Source: Thermomonas sp. (lineage in GTDB: Bacteria > Pseudomonadota > Gammaproteobacteria > Xanthomonadales > Xanthomonadaceae). Taken from it: a stretch of DNA of 64,000 nucleotides. The DNA is taken from positions 1-64,000 of the forward strand of contig JAIMKJ010000004.1 of the NCBI GenBank assembly GCA_020692565.1, in the 5' to 3' direction. This document shows positions 21,109-29,984 of this stretch, in pieces; position 1 is the first letter of the stretch, and the number at the start of each line of letters is the position of its first letter. The notes below the pieces were generated by a model, which saw nothing but the letters and a program-made list of their open reading frames with translations, searched no databases and was not told the origin of the DNA. Position numbers and translations under genes: made by a program.

Positions 21109-21645
21109 ATGCATTGCCCCTTCTGCCAGCACGACAACACCCGGGTCATCGATTCGCGCGTCAGCGAAGACGGTGCGACGATCCGGCGTCGGCGCGAGTG
21201 CGAGGCCTGCGGCGAGCGCTTCAGCACGCTGGAAACGGTGGAGTTGAAACTGCCGGCGATCATCAAGGGCGATGGTCGTCGCGAGCATTTCGACGCGCGC
21301 AAACTGCGCCACGGGTTCGACCGCGCGCTGCACAAGCGTCCGGTGTCGGAAGAACAGATCGAAGCGGCGGTGCGCGCGGTGGTGCATCAACTGCGGATGA
21401 CCACCGAGCGCGAACTCGCGTCGCGCCGCGTGGGCGAGTTCGTGATGGCAGAGTTGCGCAAGCTCGATCACGTCGCTTTCGTGCGTTTCGCCTCGGTCTA
21501 CCGCTCGTTCGAGGATGTGGCGGATTTCCGCGAGGAACTCGACCGCCTCGAACGCGAGCTGCCGTCGGAGACCCAGTTGCCGCTGCTCGGCGGCGAGGTG
21601 GTGCCCTTCGATCGGCATGCCGACAAAGACAAGAAGAAGCGTTGA
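21109..21645 (+). CDS. nrdR: Transcriptional repressor NrdR
   Basis: [42 protein letters not shown]. Confidence 0.98.
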   Translation: MHCPFCQHDNTRVIDSRVSEDGATIRRRRECEACGERFSTLETVELKLPAIIKGDGRREHFDARKLRHGFDRALHKRPVSEEQIEAAVRAVVHQLRMTTERELASRRVGEFVMAELRKLDHVAFVRFASVYRSFEDVADFREELDRLERELPSETQLPLLGGEVVPFDRHADKDKKKR

Positions 21646-21650
21646 GCGAC

Positions 21651-22775
21651 ATGGGTTCCGCCACCGCCGCGACCAACGGATTCGACAGCACCGACCACGC
21701 GATGATGGCGCGCGCGCTGTGCCTGGCCGAGCGCGGTGCGTACACCACACGTCCGAATCCGATGGTCGGCTGCGTGATCGCGCATGGCGACGAAGTGGTC
21801 GCGGAAGGCTGGCATGCGCAGGCCGGCGGTCCGCATGCCGAAGTCGTCGCGTTGCGGGCCGCGGGCGCGCGGGCGCGCGGCGCGACCGCATACGTGACCC
21901 TCGAACCCTGCGCGCACACCGGCAAGACCGGGCCCTGCGCCGATGCGCTGGCCGCGGCTGGCGTCGCCCGCGTGGTCGCTGCGATGCGCGACCCGTTTCC
22001 GCAGGTCGACGGTGCCGGCTTCGATACCCTCGCCGCGGCCGGCGTCGCGGTGGAATACGGATTAATGGCCGATGCGGCGCGGCGCCTGAATCAGGGGTTC
22101 CTGTCGCGGATCGAGCGCAAACGGCCGTGGGTGCGGGTCAAGCTGGCGACCAGCCTCGACGGCCGCACCGCGCTGGCCAACGGCGATTCGAAATGGATCA
22201 GCGGCGAGGCTTCGCGCCGCGACGTGATGCGCTGGCGCGCGCGCGCCGGTGCGCTGCTCACCGGCGCCGGCACCGTACTCGCCGACGACCCGCGACTGAC
22301 CGTGCGCTTCGACGACGGCGACGACACCGCATTCTTGCCGCCGCTGCGCGTGGTGCTGGATCCCGGGCTGGCTACGATCGGTCGCGGCCATATCCGCGCC
22401 GGCGATGCGCCGACGCTCTACATCCACGCGCCCGATGCCAAGCCGCCGCGCAACTTCGATACCGCGCACGTGTCGGTGCCGATCCGCGACGGCATGCTGG
22501 ATCTGGCTGCGGTGTTGCGGGTGCTGGCCGCGCGCGAAATCAATGAAGTGCAGGTCGAAGCCGGCGCCACCCTGGCCGGCGCGCTGATGCGCGCGGAGCT
22601 GGTGGACGAAGTGCTGCTGTACGTGGCGCCGGTGCTGCTGGGCGCCGCCGCGCGCCCGCTGTTCGACGGCCTGCGCATCGACGAGATGCAGCAGCGCCTG
22701 CGCCTGCACACGGTGGAAACGCGCCGGCTCGGCGACGATATGCGCCTGCTGCTGCGGCCGGAGCGCGCACTTTGA
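21651..22775 (+). CDS. ribD: Bifunctional diaminohydroxyphosphoribosylaminopyrimidine deaminase/reductase
   Basis: MMARALCLAERGAYTTRPNPMVGCVI, PHAEVVAL, TLEPCAHTGKTGPC. Confidence 0.97.
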   Translation: MGSATAATNGFDSTDHAMMARALCLAERGAYTTRPNPMVGCVIAHGDEVVAEGWHAQAGGPHAEVVALRAAGARARGATAYVTLEPCAHTGKTGPCADALAAAGVARVVAAMRDPFPQVDGAGFDTLAAAGVAVEYGLMADAARRLNQGFLSRIERKRPWVRVKLATSLDGRTALANGDSKWISGEASRRDVMRWRARAGALLTGAGTVLADDPRLTVRFDDGDDTAFLPPLRVVLDPGLATIGRGHIRAGDAPTLYIHAPDAKPPRNFDTAHVSVPIRDGMLDLAAVLRVLAAREINEVQVEAGATLAGALMRAELVDEVLLYVAPVLLGAAARPLFDGLRIDEMQQRLRLHTVETRRLGDDMRLLLRPERAL

Positions 22776-22809
22776 CGCAAGCCATCATCGGTATCGACGG
22801 GATCGCAGC

Positions 22810-23412
22810 ATGTTCACGGGATTGATCGAAGGCGTCGGCCGGGTGGCCGCGCTCGAACCGCGCGGCGGCGACGTGCGCCTGCGCATCGCCGTCGGCAGTC
22901 TGCCGTTCGCCGATGTCGCGCTGGGCGAAAGCATCGCGGTCAGCGGCGTCTGCCTGACGTTGATCGAATTCGACGCGGGGTCGTTCGCGGCCGACGCCTC
23001 CACCGAAACCCTCGGCCTGACCACGCTCGGCGGCATGGTCGTGGGGCAGGCGGTGAACCTGGAGCGCGCGATGCGCCCGACCGATCGCCTCGGCGGGCAT
23101 CTGGTCAGTGGCCACGTCGACGGCGTCGGCCGGGTGCTGTCGGTACACGACGACGCGCGCGCGCAGCGCTGGCGCTTCGCCGCGCCGGCCTCGCTGTCGA
23201 AATACATCGCGACCAAGGGCTCGATCTGCGTCGACGGCGTCAGCCTCACCGTCAATGCGGTCGATGTCGAAGGCTTCGATGTCGCGCTGATTCCGCACAC
23301 CGTCTCGCACACCGCGTTCGCGTCGACGCGGGTCGGCGATCCGGTCAACCTCGAAATCGATCTGGTCGCCCGCTACGTCGAGCGGCTGCTGTCGGCAAGG
23401 GAACACCCATGA
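22810..23412 (+). CDS. ribE: Riboflavin synthase alpha subunit
   Basis: MFTGLIEGVGRV; GGHLVSGHVDGVG. Confidence 0.97.
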   Translation: MFTGLIEGVGRVAALEPRGGDVRLRIAVGSLPFADVALGESIAVSGVCLTLIEFDAGSFAADASTETLGLTTLGGMVVGQAVNLERAMRPTDRLGGHLVSGHVDGVGRVLSVHDDARAQRWRFAAPASLSKYIATKGSICVDGVSLTVNAVDVEGFDVALIPHTVSHTAFASTRVGDPVNLEIDLVARYVERLLSAREHP

Positions 23413-24503
23413 GTTTCGCAAGCATCCCGGAGTTGCTCGAAGAAATCCGCGCCGGGCGGATGGTGGTGATCGTCGACGACGAGGATCGCGAGAACGAGGG
23501 CGACCTGATCATGGCCGCGGAGCTGGTGCGGCCGCAGGACATCAACTTCATGGTCACCCATGCGCGCGGGCTGGTGTGCCTGTCGCTGATCCGCGAACGC
23601 TGCCGCCAGCTCGGCCTGCCGCCGATGGTGCGCGACAACACCTCGCCGCACGGCACCAATTTCACGGTGAGCATCGAGGCCGCCGAGGGTGTGACCACCG
23701 GCATCAGCGCCTACGACCGCGCGCACACCATCCGCACCGCGGTGCGCCCCGACGCCAGGCCCGACGACCTGTCGCAGCCGGGCCACATCTTCCCGCTGAT
23801 GGCGCAGCCCGGCGGCGTGCTCAATCGCGCCGGTCACACCGAGGCGGCGAGCGATCTGGCGCTGCTGGCGGGGTTGGAGCCGTCCGGGGTGCTGGTGGAG
23901 ATCCTCAACGCGGACGGCAGCATGGCGCGCCGGCCGCAGCTCGAAGTGTTCGCACGCGAGCACGGGCTGAAGATCGGCTCGATCGAAGACCTGATCCGCT
24001 ATCGCCTGCACAACGAGCACACGATCGAGCGATTGGATGTGCGCGAGATCGAGACCGAACACGGGGCTTTCCGGCTGCACACCTATCGCGACCGGATCGG
24101 TCACGGCCTGCATTACGCGCTGCTGCGCGGCGAGGCCGAGGCGGCCACGCCCACGCTGGTGCGGGTCCACATGCAGAATCCGCTGGCCGACGCGCTGCAC
24201 TGGCGCCGCGCCGATTTCGGCCCGGCCGTGGGCGACGTGCTGGCCAAGATCGCCGCCGAAGGCCGCGGCGCGTTGGTGCTGCTGGGCGAGGCGCAGACCC
24301 CGGAAAGCCTGCTGGCCCGCATCCGCGAGCAGCCCGAGCCGGCCGCGCGCGGCGGCTCGATGGCCGAATGGCGCCGCAACGGCGCCGGCAGCCAGATATT
24401 GGCCGATCTGGGCCTGGGCAAGCTGCGGGTGTTGGGAACGCCGCGCAAACAGGTGGGTTTGGCGGGTTTCGGGCTGGAAGTCGTCGAATACGTCGGTTTG
24501 TAA
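23409..24503 (+). CDS. ribBA: 3,4-dihydroxy-2-butanone 4-phosphate synthase fused to degenerate GTP cyclohydrolase II domain
   Basis: VIVDDEDRENEGDLIMAAE, HTEAASDLALLAG; C-terminal RibA-like domain lacks the Cys metal ligands. Confidence 0.93.
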   Translation: MSFASIPELLEEIRAGRMVVIVDDEDRENEGDLIMAAELVRPQDINFMVTHARGLVCLSLIRERCRQLGLPPMVRDNTSPHGTNFTVSIEAAEGVTTGISAYDRAHTIRTAVRPDARPDDLSQPGHIFPLMAQPGGVLNRAGHTEAASDLALLAGLEPSGVLVEILNADGSMARRPQLEVFAREHGLKIGSIEDLIRYRLHNEHTIERLDVREIETEHGAFRLHTYRDRIGHGLHYALLRGEAEAATPTLVRVHMQNPLADALHWRRADFGPAVGDVLAKIAAEGRGALVLLGEAQTPESLLARIREQPEPAARGGSMAEWRRNGAGSQILADLGLGKLRVLGTPRKQVGLAGFGLEVVEYVGL

Positions 24504-24820
24504 TCCGTTTTTGATTGTCTTCCTCTGACTGTCTTCTTCCCCCGCGAGCGGGGGAGGAACGAGGTGGGGGGGGGGCGGCTTCAGGCGCCCGTTCATCCTG
24601 GAACGCCCCCATCCCGGCCTGTCCGGCCAGCAGGCAGTGCCTGCTGGCGTTCGGATGCATGCGGACCACTGGTCCGCAAACATGCCTCTTCACCCCCGCA
24701 CGCGGGGAAGGAGCACTGCCCGCATGCGTGGAAAGGAAACCTGCCCGCACGCGGAGCGCCGGCGCCCGGAAAAAGGAGGCGACGGGCTACAATGCCCGCC
24801 CCCGTTCCGAGCCGCCCCGC

Positions 24821-25288
24821 ATGCCTCACTACGAAGGCGATCTGCGCGCCCCCGAAGGCGCGCGCTTCGCGATCATCGCCAGCCGCTGGAACCCGCGCAT
24901 CACCGAGCAACTGGTCGCCGGTGCCCGCGCCGCGTTCGTCGCCCACGGCGTGGCCGAGGATGCGGTCGACGTGATCCGCGTGCCGGGCGCCTGGGAGATC
25001 CCGGCCACGGCCGCGCGTCTCGCGGCGGCCCGCAGCCATGTCGCCATCGTCGCCCTGGGTTGCGTGATCCGCGGCGATACCCGCCATTACGAACAGGTCG
25101 CCGACGGTTGTTCCGACGGCCTGATGCGGGTGGCGCTGGACCACGCGCTGCCGGTGGTCAACGGCGTGCTGGCGGTGGATCACTACGAACACGCCGAAGC
25201 CCGCGCCGGCGGCAACCACGGCAACAAGGGCGAAGAGGCGGCGCTGGTCGCCATCGAGATGGCCAATCTGCTGGAAAAACTGCCATGA
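24821..25288 (+). CDS. ribH: 6,7-dimethyl-8-ribityllumazine synthase
   Basis: [63 protein letters not shown]. Confidence 0.96.
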   Translation: MPHYEGDLRAPEGARFAIIASRWNPRITEQLVAGARAAFVAHGVAEDAVDVIRVPGAWEIPATAARLAAARSHVAIVALGCVIRGDTRHYEQVADGCSDGLMRVALDHALPVVNGVLAVDHYEHAEARAGGNHGNKGEEAALVAIEMANLLEKLP

Positions 25289-25752
25289 GCAAATTTCACC
25301 GCCGCCCCGATGGCGTAGACCCCGTTCTGCGCACCCGCGCCCGCCGCCGCGCGCTGCAGGCCGTCTATGCGTGGCAGATGTCCGGTGCCGACGCCCGCGA
25401 CATCGTCACCCAGTTCGCGCATGAACAGGCGCGCGAAATCGCCGATCTGGTGTATTTCCAGGAACTGGTCCACGGCGTCGACGCGCACTGCGCCGAACTG
25501 GACGCCGCGCTGGCGCCGTTCCTCGACCGCACGATGGAAGAGGTCGACCCGATCGAGCGCGCCGCGCTGCGCATCGCCGCCTACGAGCTGCAGCACCGCA
25601 TCGACGTGCCGTATCGCGTGGTGCTGAACGAAGCGGTGGAATCGGTGAAGCGCTTCGGCTCCGAACACGGCCACACCTACGTCAATGGTGTGCTGGATCA
25701 TGCCGCCGTGGCGTTGCGTGCGATTGAAGTGCAGGCGTCGCGGGGGAAGTAG
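25285..25752 (+). CDS. nusB: Transcription antitermination protein NusB
   Basis: [33 protein letters not shown]; overlaps ribH stop. Confidence 0.95.
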   Translation: MSKFHRRPDGVDPVLRTRARRRALQAVYAWQMSGADARDIVTQFAHEQAREIADLVYFQELVHGVDAHCAELDAALAPFLDRTMEEVDPIERAALRIAAYELQHRIDVPYRVVLNEAVESVKRFGSEHGHTYVNGVLDHAAVALRAIEVQASRGK

Positions 25753-25757
25753 AGTCG

Positions 25758-26069
25758 GTGAACGTCTGGCGATCACTGCCTTGGCTGCTCTGCCCGGCAT
25801 TGACAGCTTGCATCGGCTACGGCCCATCACGGGGCGAAGGCTTTCCCGGCTACAGCGAAACCGTCGTCGAACCGGGTGTGTTCCTGGTCCTCTACAACGC
25901 GCCCTACGATTCGGATCATCGGACGTTGCGCAGGCACCTCGAACGCCGGGCCTCCGAGTTGTGCCCATCCGGCTTCGATATTTCGGAGTTGCAATACGAC
26001 GGTATGGGATTGCTGCATTCGCACAGAGCCCAATACGAATACGTGACCGCCAAGGTCGCATGTCGATAG
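25758..26069 (+). CDS. Small hypothetical lipoprotein (GTG start)
   Basis: Lipobox ALTAC after hydrophobic N-terminus. Confidence 0.55.
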   Translation: MNVWRSLPWLLCPALTACIGYGPSRGEGFPGYSETVVEPGVFLVLYNAPYDSDHRTLRRHLERRASELCPSGFDISELQYDGMGLLHSHRAQYEYVTAKVACR

Positions 26070-26147
26070 GCCGGCCGAGCGCCGCTGGATGTCGGCTTCG
26101 ATGTCATCGCCGATATGGGCGACTCGTGAGGAAACGCAACTCCGCCG

Positions 26148-27302
26148 CTACTCTTCGCTCACCCCCGCAATCGCGCCGTTCTTCCCGCGCATGCCCGGCG
26201 CGACGGTCTCCCACCACGCTTTTTGTTCCGGATCCTCGAGATATTCCGCGTAGGACACGTCATCGATGGTGTCGAGCGAATAGTCCGGCCGGCCTTCCGC
26301 CAGCATCGCCGCGGTCGCGCGCAGCAGCGGCAGTTCGGGCGTGTCGTGTTCGACGAACAGGAACTGCCCGGCCTGGTTGATCTCCAGGAAATGCAGTTCG
26401 TCGTGCTCGTCGGCCACCAGGTCGATGCAGCCGAACACCAGTCCCAGTGATTCCATCAGCCGCCGCAGCGCGGCTTCCCATGTGCCGGACAGCGCGAACG
26501 GGCGCGACGTGGTGTTGTCGCCGATCGAGGCGGCGCGCCAGTCGACCACCCCATCGTCGGTCGGCGGTGCGTCCAGGCGCACCGCGAACAGGCGCCGGCC
26601 GATGACGGTCACGCGCAGGTCGTAACGTTTGCGCACGCAGGCCTGGTAGATGCCGGGACACAGACGCAGGGCGGCATCGTCCCGCAGCGCGTCGGCTTCG
26701 AGCGCGCGCGTGTAGGTGCTGAAGATCCTGCCGTCGCCGTCGCGCCAGCTGTGGGTGGCGAAGGGCTTGTAGACGATGCGTTCGTGCGCCGAGAAGAAGC
26801 GCCGGATCTCTTCGGGGTCCGACGACATCAACGTCGCCGGAAAGCGCAGCCCGCAGCGATGTGCGGCCTGCATCTGCAGGAGTTTGTTCTCGGCGGCCAG
26901 CGCGCGGTCGGGGCGGTTGACCCAGAACACGTCGCCCGCGGTCGCGCAGACGGTGTGCATATTGCCGGCGAAGCGTTTCCATTCGTCCTGAAGGAACGCC
27001 AGATCCGAGGCTGCGGCACCATCGAAGGTGTCGGGCAGGCGCGGCCGGCGGAACCAGACGCTGGAGGTGCGCGCGGGATCGATCCCGCCGCTGAAACGCA
27101 GGCCTGCGCGGTGGTCGGCGTGCATCGACAGCGGCGCCATCGCGTCGTCGGCCAGGGTCCGCGCCCACGTCGGGCGATAGCCGCTGCGGCGCAGCGCCCA
27201 GCAGACGGCGGCGGCGTGCACGTCGTGGGCGTAGCCGGAGAGGATCAGCGGTTGCCTGGACGATCGTTTCCTGGCGGGCGTCACTGGGGATCTGGCCGGC
27301 AT
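26148..27302 (-). CDS. MvdC/MvdD-like ATP-grasp ligase, graspetide-type RiPP maturase
   Basis: SSVWFRRPRLPD, ENKLLQMQAAHRCGLRFPATLMSSD, RIVYKPFATHSW, YDLRVTVIGRRLFAVRLD, FGCIDLVADEHDELHFLEINQAGQF; ATG at 27302 with GGAG RBS. Confidence 0.88.
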   Translation of the reverse strand: MPARSPVTPARKRSSRQPLILSGYAHDVHAAAVCWALRRSGYRPTWARTLADDAMAPLSMHADHRAGLRFSGGIDPARTSSVWFRRPRLPDTFDGAAASDLAFLQDEWKRFAGNMHTVCATAGDVFWVNRPDRALAAENKLLQMQAAHRCGLRFPATLMSSDPEEIRRFFSAHERIVYKPFATHSWRDGDGRIFSTYTRALEADALRDDAALRLCPGIYQACVRKRYDLRVTVIGRRLFAVRLDAPPTDDGVVDWRAASIGDNTTSRPFALSGTWEAALRRLMESLGLVFGCIDLVADEHDELHFLEINQAGQFLFVEHDTPELPLLRATAAMLAEGRPDYSLDTIDDVSYAEYLEDPEQKAWWETVAPGMRGKNGAIAGVSEE

Positions 27303-27330
27303 GCGCGCTCCGTCGCGGAAGAGTGGCAAT

Positions 27331-27364
27331 GAAAACGCCGCGCCCCGGTCAAGGCAGCGCGGCG
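27331..27364 (-). terminator. Intrinsic-terminator-like hairpin between precursor and ligase genes
   Basis: Minus strand CGCCGCGC-13 nt-GCGCGGCG followed by TTTTC. Confidence 0.6.
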
Positions 27365-27456
27365 TGGCGGGAAGGATGCGTGCGGCGCCGGTACGCGGGC
27401 GTTCGCGACGGATCGATCCGCTGCGGATCGGTGGCGCTGGTTCAAATCATGCTTGT

Positions 27457-27630
27457 TCAGATCGCGCTGCCCGGATCCGCGGGGTCGTCGCCGTTGGGGC
27501 CGGTGGCGTGGGTGGTGCTGGGCTTGCCGCCGGCGATCTTTTCGATTTCCTGCGGCGACAGCTCGCGCGCCACGGTGCGGGCGATCGGGCGGACGGTGGA
27601 ATCCTGGGACTTGTCTTCGAACTTCGACAT
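27457..27630 (-). CDS. Candidate graspetide precursor peptide, 57 aa, double-glycine leader
   Basis: MSKFEDKSQDSTVRPIARTVARELSPQEIEKIAGG|KPSTTHATGPNGDDPADPGSAI; GGAG RBS; flanked by C39 transporter and ATP-grasp ligase. Confidence 0.85.
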   Translation of the reverse strand: MSKFEDKSQDSTVRPIARTVARELSPQEIEKIAGGKPSTTHATGPNGDDPADPGSAI

Positions 27631-27785
27631 CAATGCACTCCTTCAATCATCCTGAGGAAGAAACGGCAGCCGGGACACATTCCCGCTGCGGTGCTGCGGC
27701 GTCCGGTCTCGAAGAATGTTGGCTTCGAAGCCCGGACCCGATTCCCGCAGCATCCGCAGGGCGGCGATGCGGGAACGCTTCGAGT

Positions 27786-29984
27786 CTATTCGGCGATCTG
27801 CGGCCGGGTGTTAACTTCCCGTGAGCCGGTGTCGACAGCGTCGCACTCCGCCATCGCATCCGCCTGGAACCGCGCGTGGAACTGTGCCTGCGTCCACGTT
27901 TCCACGCGGCCATCGGCGACCATCAGGATGCGATCCGCGCTGCGGATGGTCTCCGTGCGGTGGGCGATGATCAGCCGGGTGATGCGCAGCGCGGCGATCT
28001 CGGCGTTGATCCGGCGTTCACGCGCGACGTCGAGATGGCTGGTCGCTTCGTCCAGCACCAGGATGTCGGGGTTGCGGAACAGCGCGCGCGCCAGCAGCAC
28101 GCGCTGCTTCTGCCCGCCGGACAGCGCCGAGCCCATGTCGCCGACCAGGGTTTCGTAACCCATCGACATCGCCGCGATCTCATCGTGGATGCCGGCGCGG
28201 CGTGCGGCTTCGGTCACCGCCTCGGGCCGTGCGTCGGGGTCGAAGAAGGCGATGTTGTCGGCGACCGATCCGGCGAACAGCGCGTCGTCCTGCATCACCG
28301 CGCCGACCCGTGCGCGATAGGCCGACACGCCATAGCGGGCGATGTCGATGCCGCCGATCCTGATCGTGCCTGCGTCGGGCGGCAGCAGGCCCAGCAGCAG
28401 CTTCGCCAGCGTGGTCTTGCCGGCGCCGGACGGTCCGACGATGGCGACCGATTCGCCCGCACCGATGCGGAAGCTGCAGTCGCGCACCACCCAAGGCTCG
28501 TCCTCCCCGTAGCGGAAGCTCAGGCCTTCGATGTCCAGCGAGGGCTCCGGCGGCGGACCGGCATACTCGCCCGCGCGGTCCCGTTCGGGCGGTTGCTGCG
28601 CGATGTCGGCGATGCGCCGCGCATGCACGCCGAGCAGGCGCAGGTCGATGAATTTGTCGATCAGCCCACCGGCGCGCGTGGCGAACATGTCGGCATAGGC
28701 GATGCACAGCACCAGTGTGCCTGCGGTCATCGCCCCGCCCATCGCCATGCCCGCGCCCAGCCAGATCAACAGCACCCGCTGCGCGCCGAACACCAGCTTC
28801 GACAGCGCCGAGAACGTGGCGGTCGCGCGGCGCACCGCTGCGTCCTGGCGTGCGGCGTCGTTGGCCGCGTTCGCCAATCGCGCGCCGCGTCCGGCATGCT
28901 GGTTGGCGAGCTTGATCGCCTGCACGCCGTGCACCGATTCGATCAGCAACGATTGCTGGCGGGCGAGGCTGGCGAGATGGCCTTCCTTCAATCGCCACAG
29001 CCGCTTGTAGCTCCATGCGCGCAGCAGCGCATACACCGCGAACCCCGCGACCACCCACAGCGTGAGCGTCGGCGAATACACCAGCAGCAGGGCCAGCACC
29101 AGGATCACCGTCAGTCCATCGAGCAACGCTTCGACGAAACTGGTGCTCAGCGTCTGCTGCACGCTCTGCACCGACAGGAAGCGCGACAGCACTTCGCCGA
29201 CGCTGCGTTTGGCGAAGAAGGTCAGCGGCAGCCGCAGCAGATGGCTGGCGAGATGCGTCGACCATTGCGCCTCGAACGCCGCGGCGATGTCGGCCACCAC
29301 CCAGCCGCGCACTGCGGCGATGACGCTCTGGAACCCCACGGCCGCGAGGAAGCCCAGCGCGAGCAGGGTCAGCAATTCGGTATCCGCGGACACCAGTACC
29401 CGGTCGATCACCCACTGCATCGACATCGGCAGCAGCAGGGTGAACAGTTCCAGCGCGATGGCGAGCGAGAACACCTGCACCAGCGCCTGCCGCCAACCGC
29501 GCACGTCGCCGGTCAGGGCGCGCAGGCGGATCGGTTCGCGCGCGCGCACCGGCCGGAAATCGTGCTGCGGGGTGAGTTCCAGGGCGATGCCGGTGAAGTG
29601 GCGGCCGAGTTCGGCGAGCGTCATCGTCACCGCGCCGCGCGCCGGATCGTGGATCTCGGCGACGCCGCGGACGATGCGCTTCAGCACCACGAAATGATTC
29701 ATGTCCCAGTGCAGGATGCACGGCGTGCGCAGATCGGACAGGTGTTCGAGCTCTGCGCGCAGCGGTCGTGCGGTCAGATCCAGGCGCTCTGCGATGGCGA
29801 TCAGCCGCGACAACGTGGCGCCCCGGATCGACACCGCGAAACGTCGGCGCATGCCGGCCATGTCGACATCGTGGCCGTGGTACGCCGCGACCATCGCGAG
29901 ACAGGCCAACCCGCACTCGGCGATCTCGTTCTGATGGATCACCGGCAACTGGCCGCCGCGTGCATGCCGCGCGAAACCGCTCAT
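27786..29984 (-). CDS. Peptidase-containing ABC transporter (C39 + TM + ATPase)
   Basis: IHQNEIAECGLACLAMVAAYHG (C39 Cys), DMNHFVVL (His), GPSGAGKTTLAK Walker A, LSGGQKQR signature. Confidence 0.95.
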   Translation of the reverse strand: MSGFARHARGGQLPVIHQNEIAECGLACLAMVAAYHGHDVDMAGMRRRFAVSIRGATLSRLIAIAERLDLTARPLRAELEHLSDLRTPCILHWDMNHFVVLKRIVRGVAEIHDPARGAVTMTLAELGRHFTGIALELTPQHDFRPVRAREPIRLRALTGDVRGWRQALVQVFSLAIALELFTLLLPMSMQWVIDRVLVSADTELLTLLALGFLAAVGFQSVIAAVRGWVVADIAAAFEAQWSTHLASHLLRLPLTFFAKRSVGEVLSRFLSVQSVQQTLSTSFVEALLDGLTVILVLALLLVYSPTLTLWVVAGFAVYALLRAWSYKRLWRLKEGHLASLARQQSLLIESVHGVQAIKLANQHAGRGARLANAANDAARQDAAVRRATATFSALSKLVFGAQRVLLIWLGAGMAMGGAMTAGTLVLCIAYADMFATRAGGLIDKFIDLRLLGVHARRIADIAQQPPERDRAGEYAGPPPEPSLDIEGLSFRYGEDEPWVVRDCSFRIGAGESVAIVGPSGAGKTTLAKLLLGLLPPDAGTIRIGGIDIARYGVSAYRARVGAVMQDDALFAGSVADNIAFFDPDARPEAVTEAARRAGIHDEIAAMSMGYETLVGDMGSALSGGQKQRVLLARALFRNPDILVLDEATSHLDVARERRINAEIAALRITRLIIAHRTETIRSADRILMVADGRVETWTQAQFHARFQADAMAECDAVDTGSREVNTRPQIAE

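Noticed and set aside
24821-24830. FMN riboswitch in the rib operon
   Set aside because: I could not find the conserved RFN-element core (AGGGGCAGGGYR / GAUYYGGU-type motifs) upstream of ribD, ribE, ribBA or ribH.
27281-27655. Track ORFs 27281-27646 (minus) and 27323-27655 (plus) as the peptide gene
   Set aside because: Different frame or strand from the 57-aa precursor; composition is Arg/Pro noise with no leader motif.
27639-27750. Possible second short precursor (MLRESGPGFEANILRDRTPQHRSGNVSRLPFLPQDD) upstream of the 57-aa peptide
   Set aside because: No convincing RBS, no double-glycine leader and no acceptor/donor core pattern.
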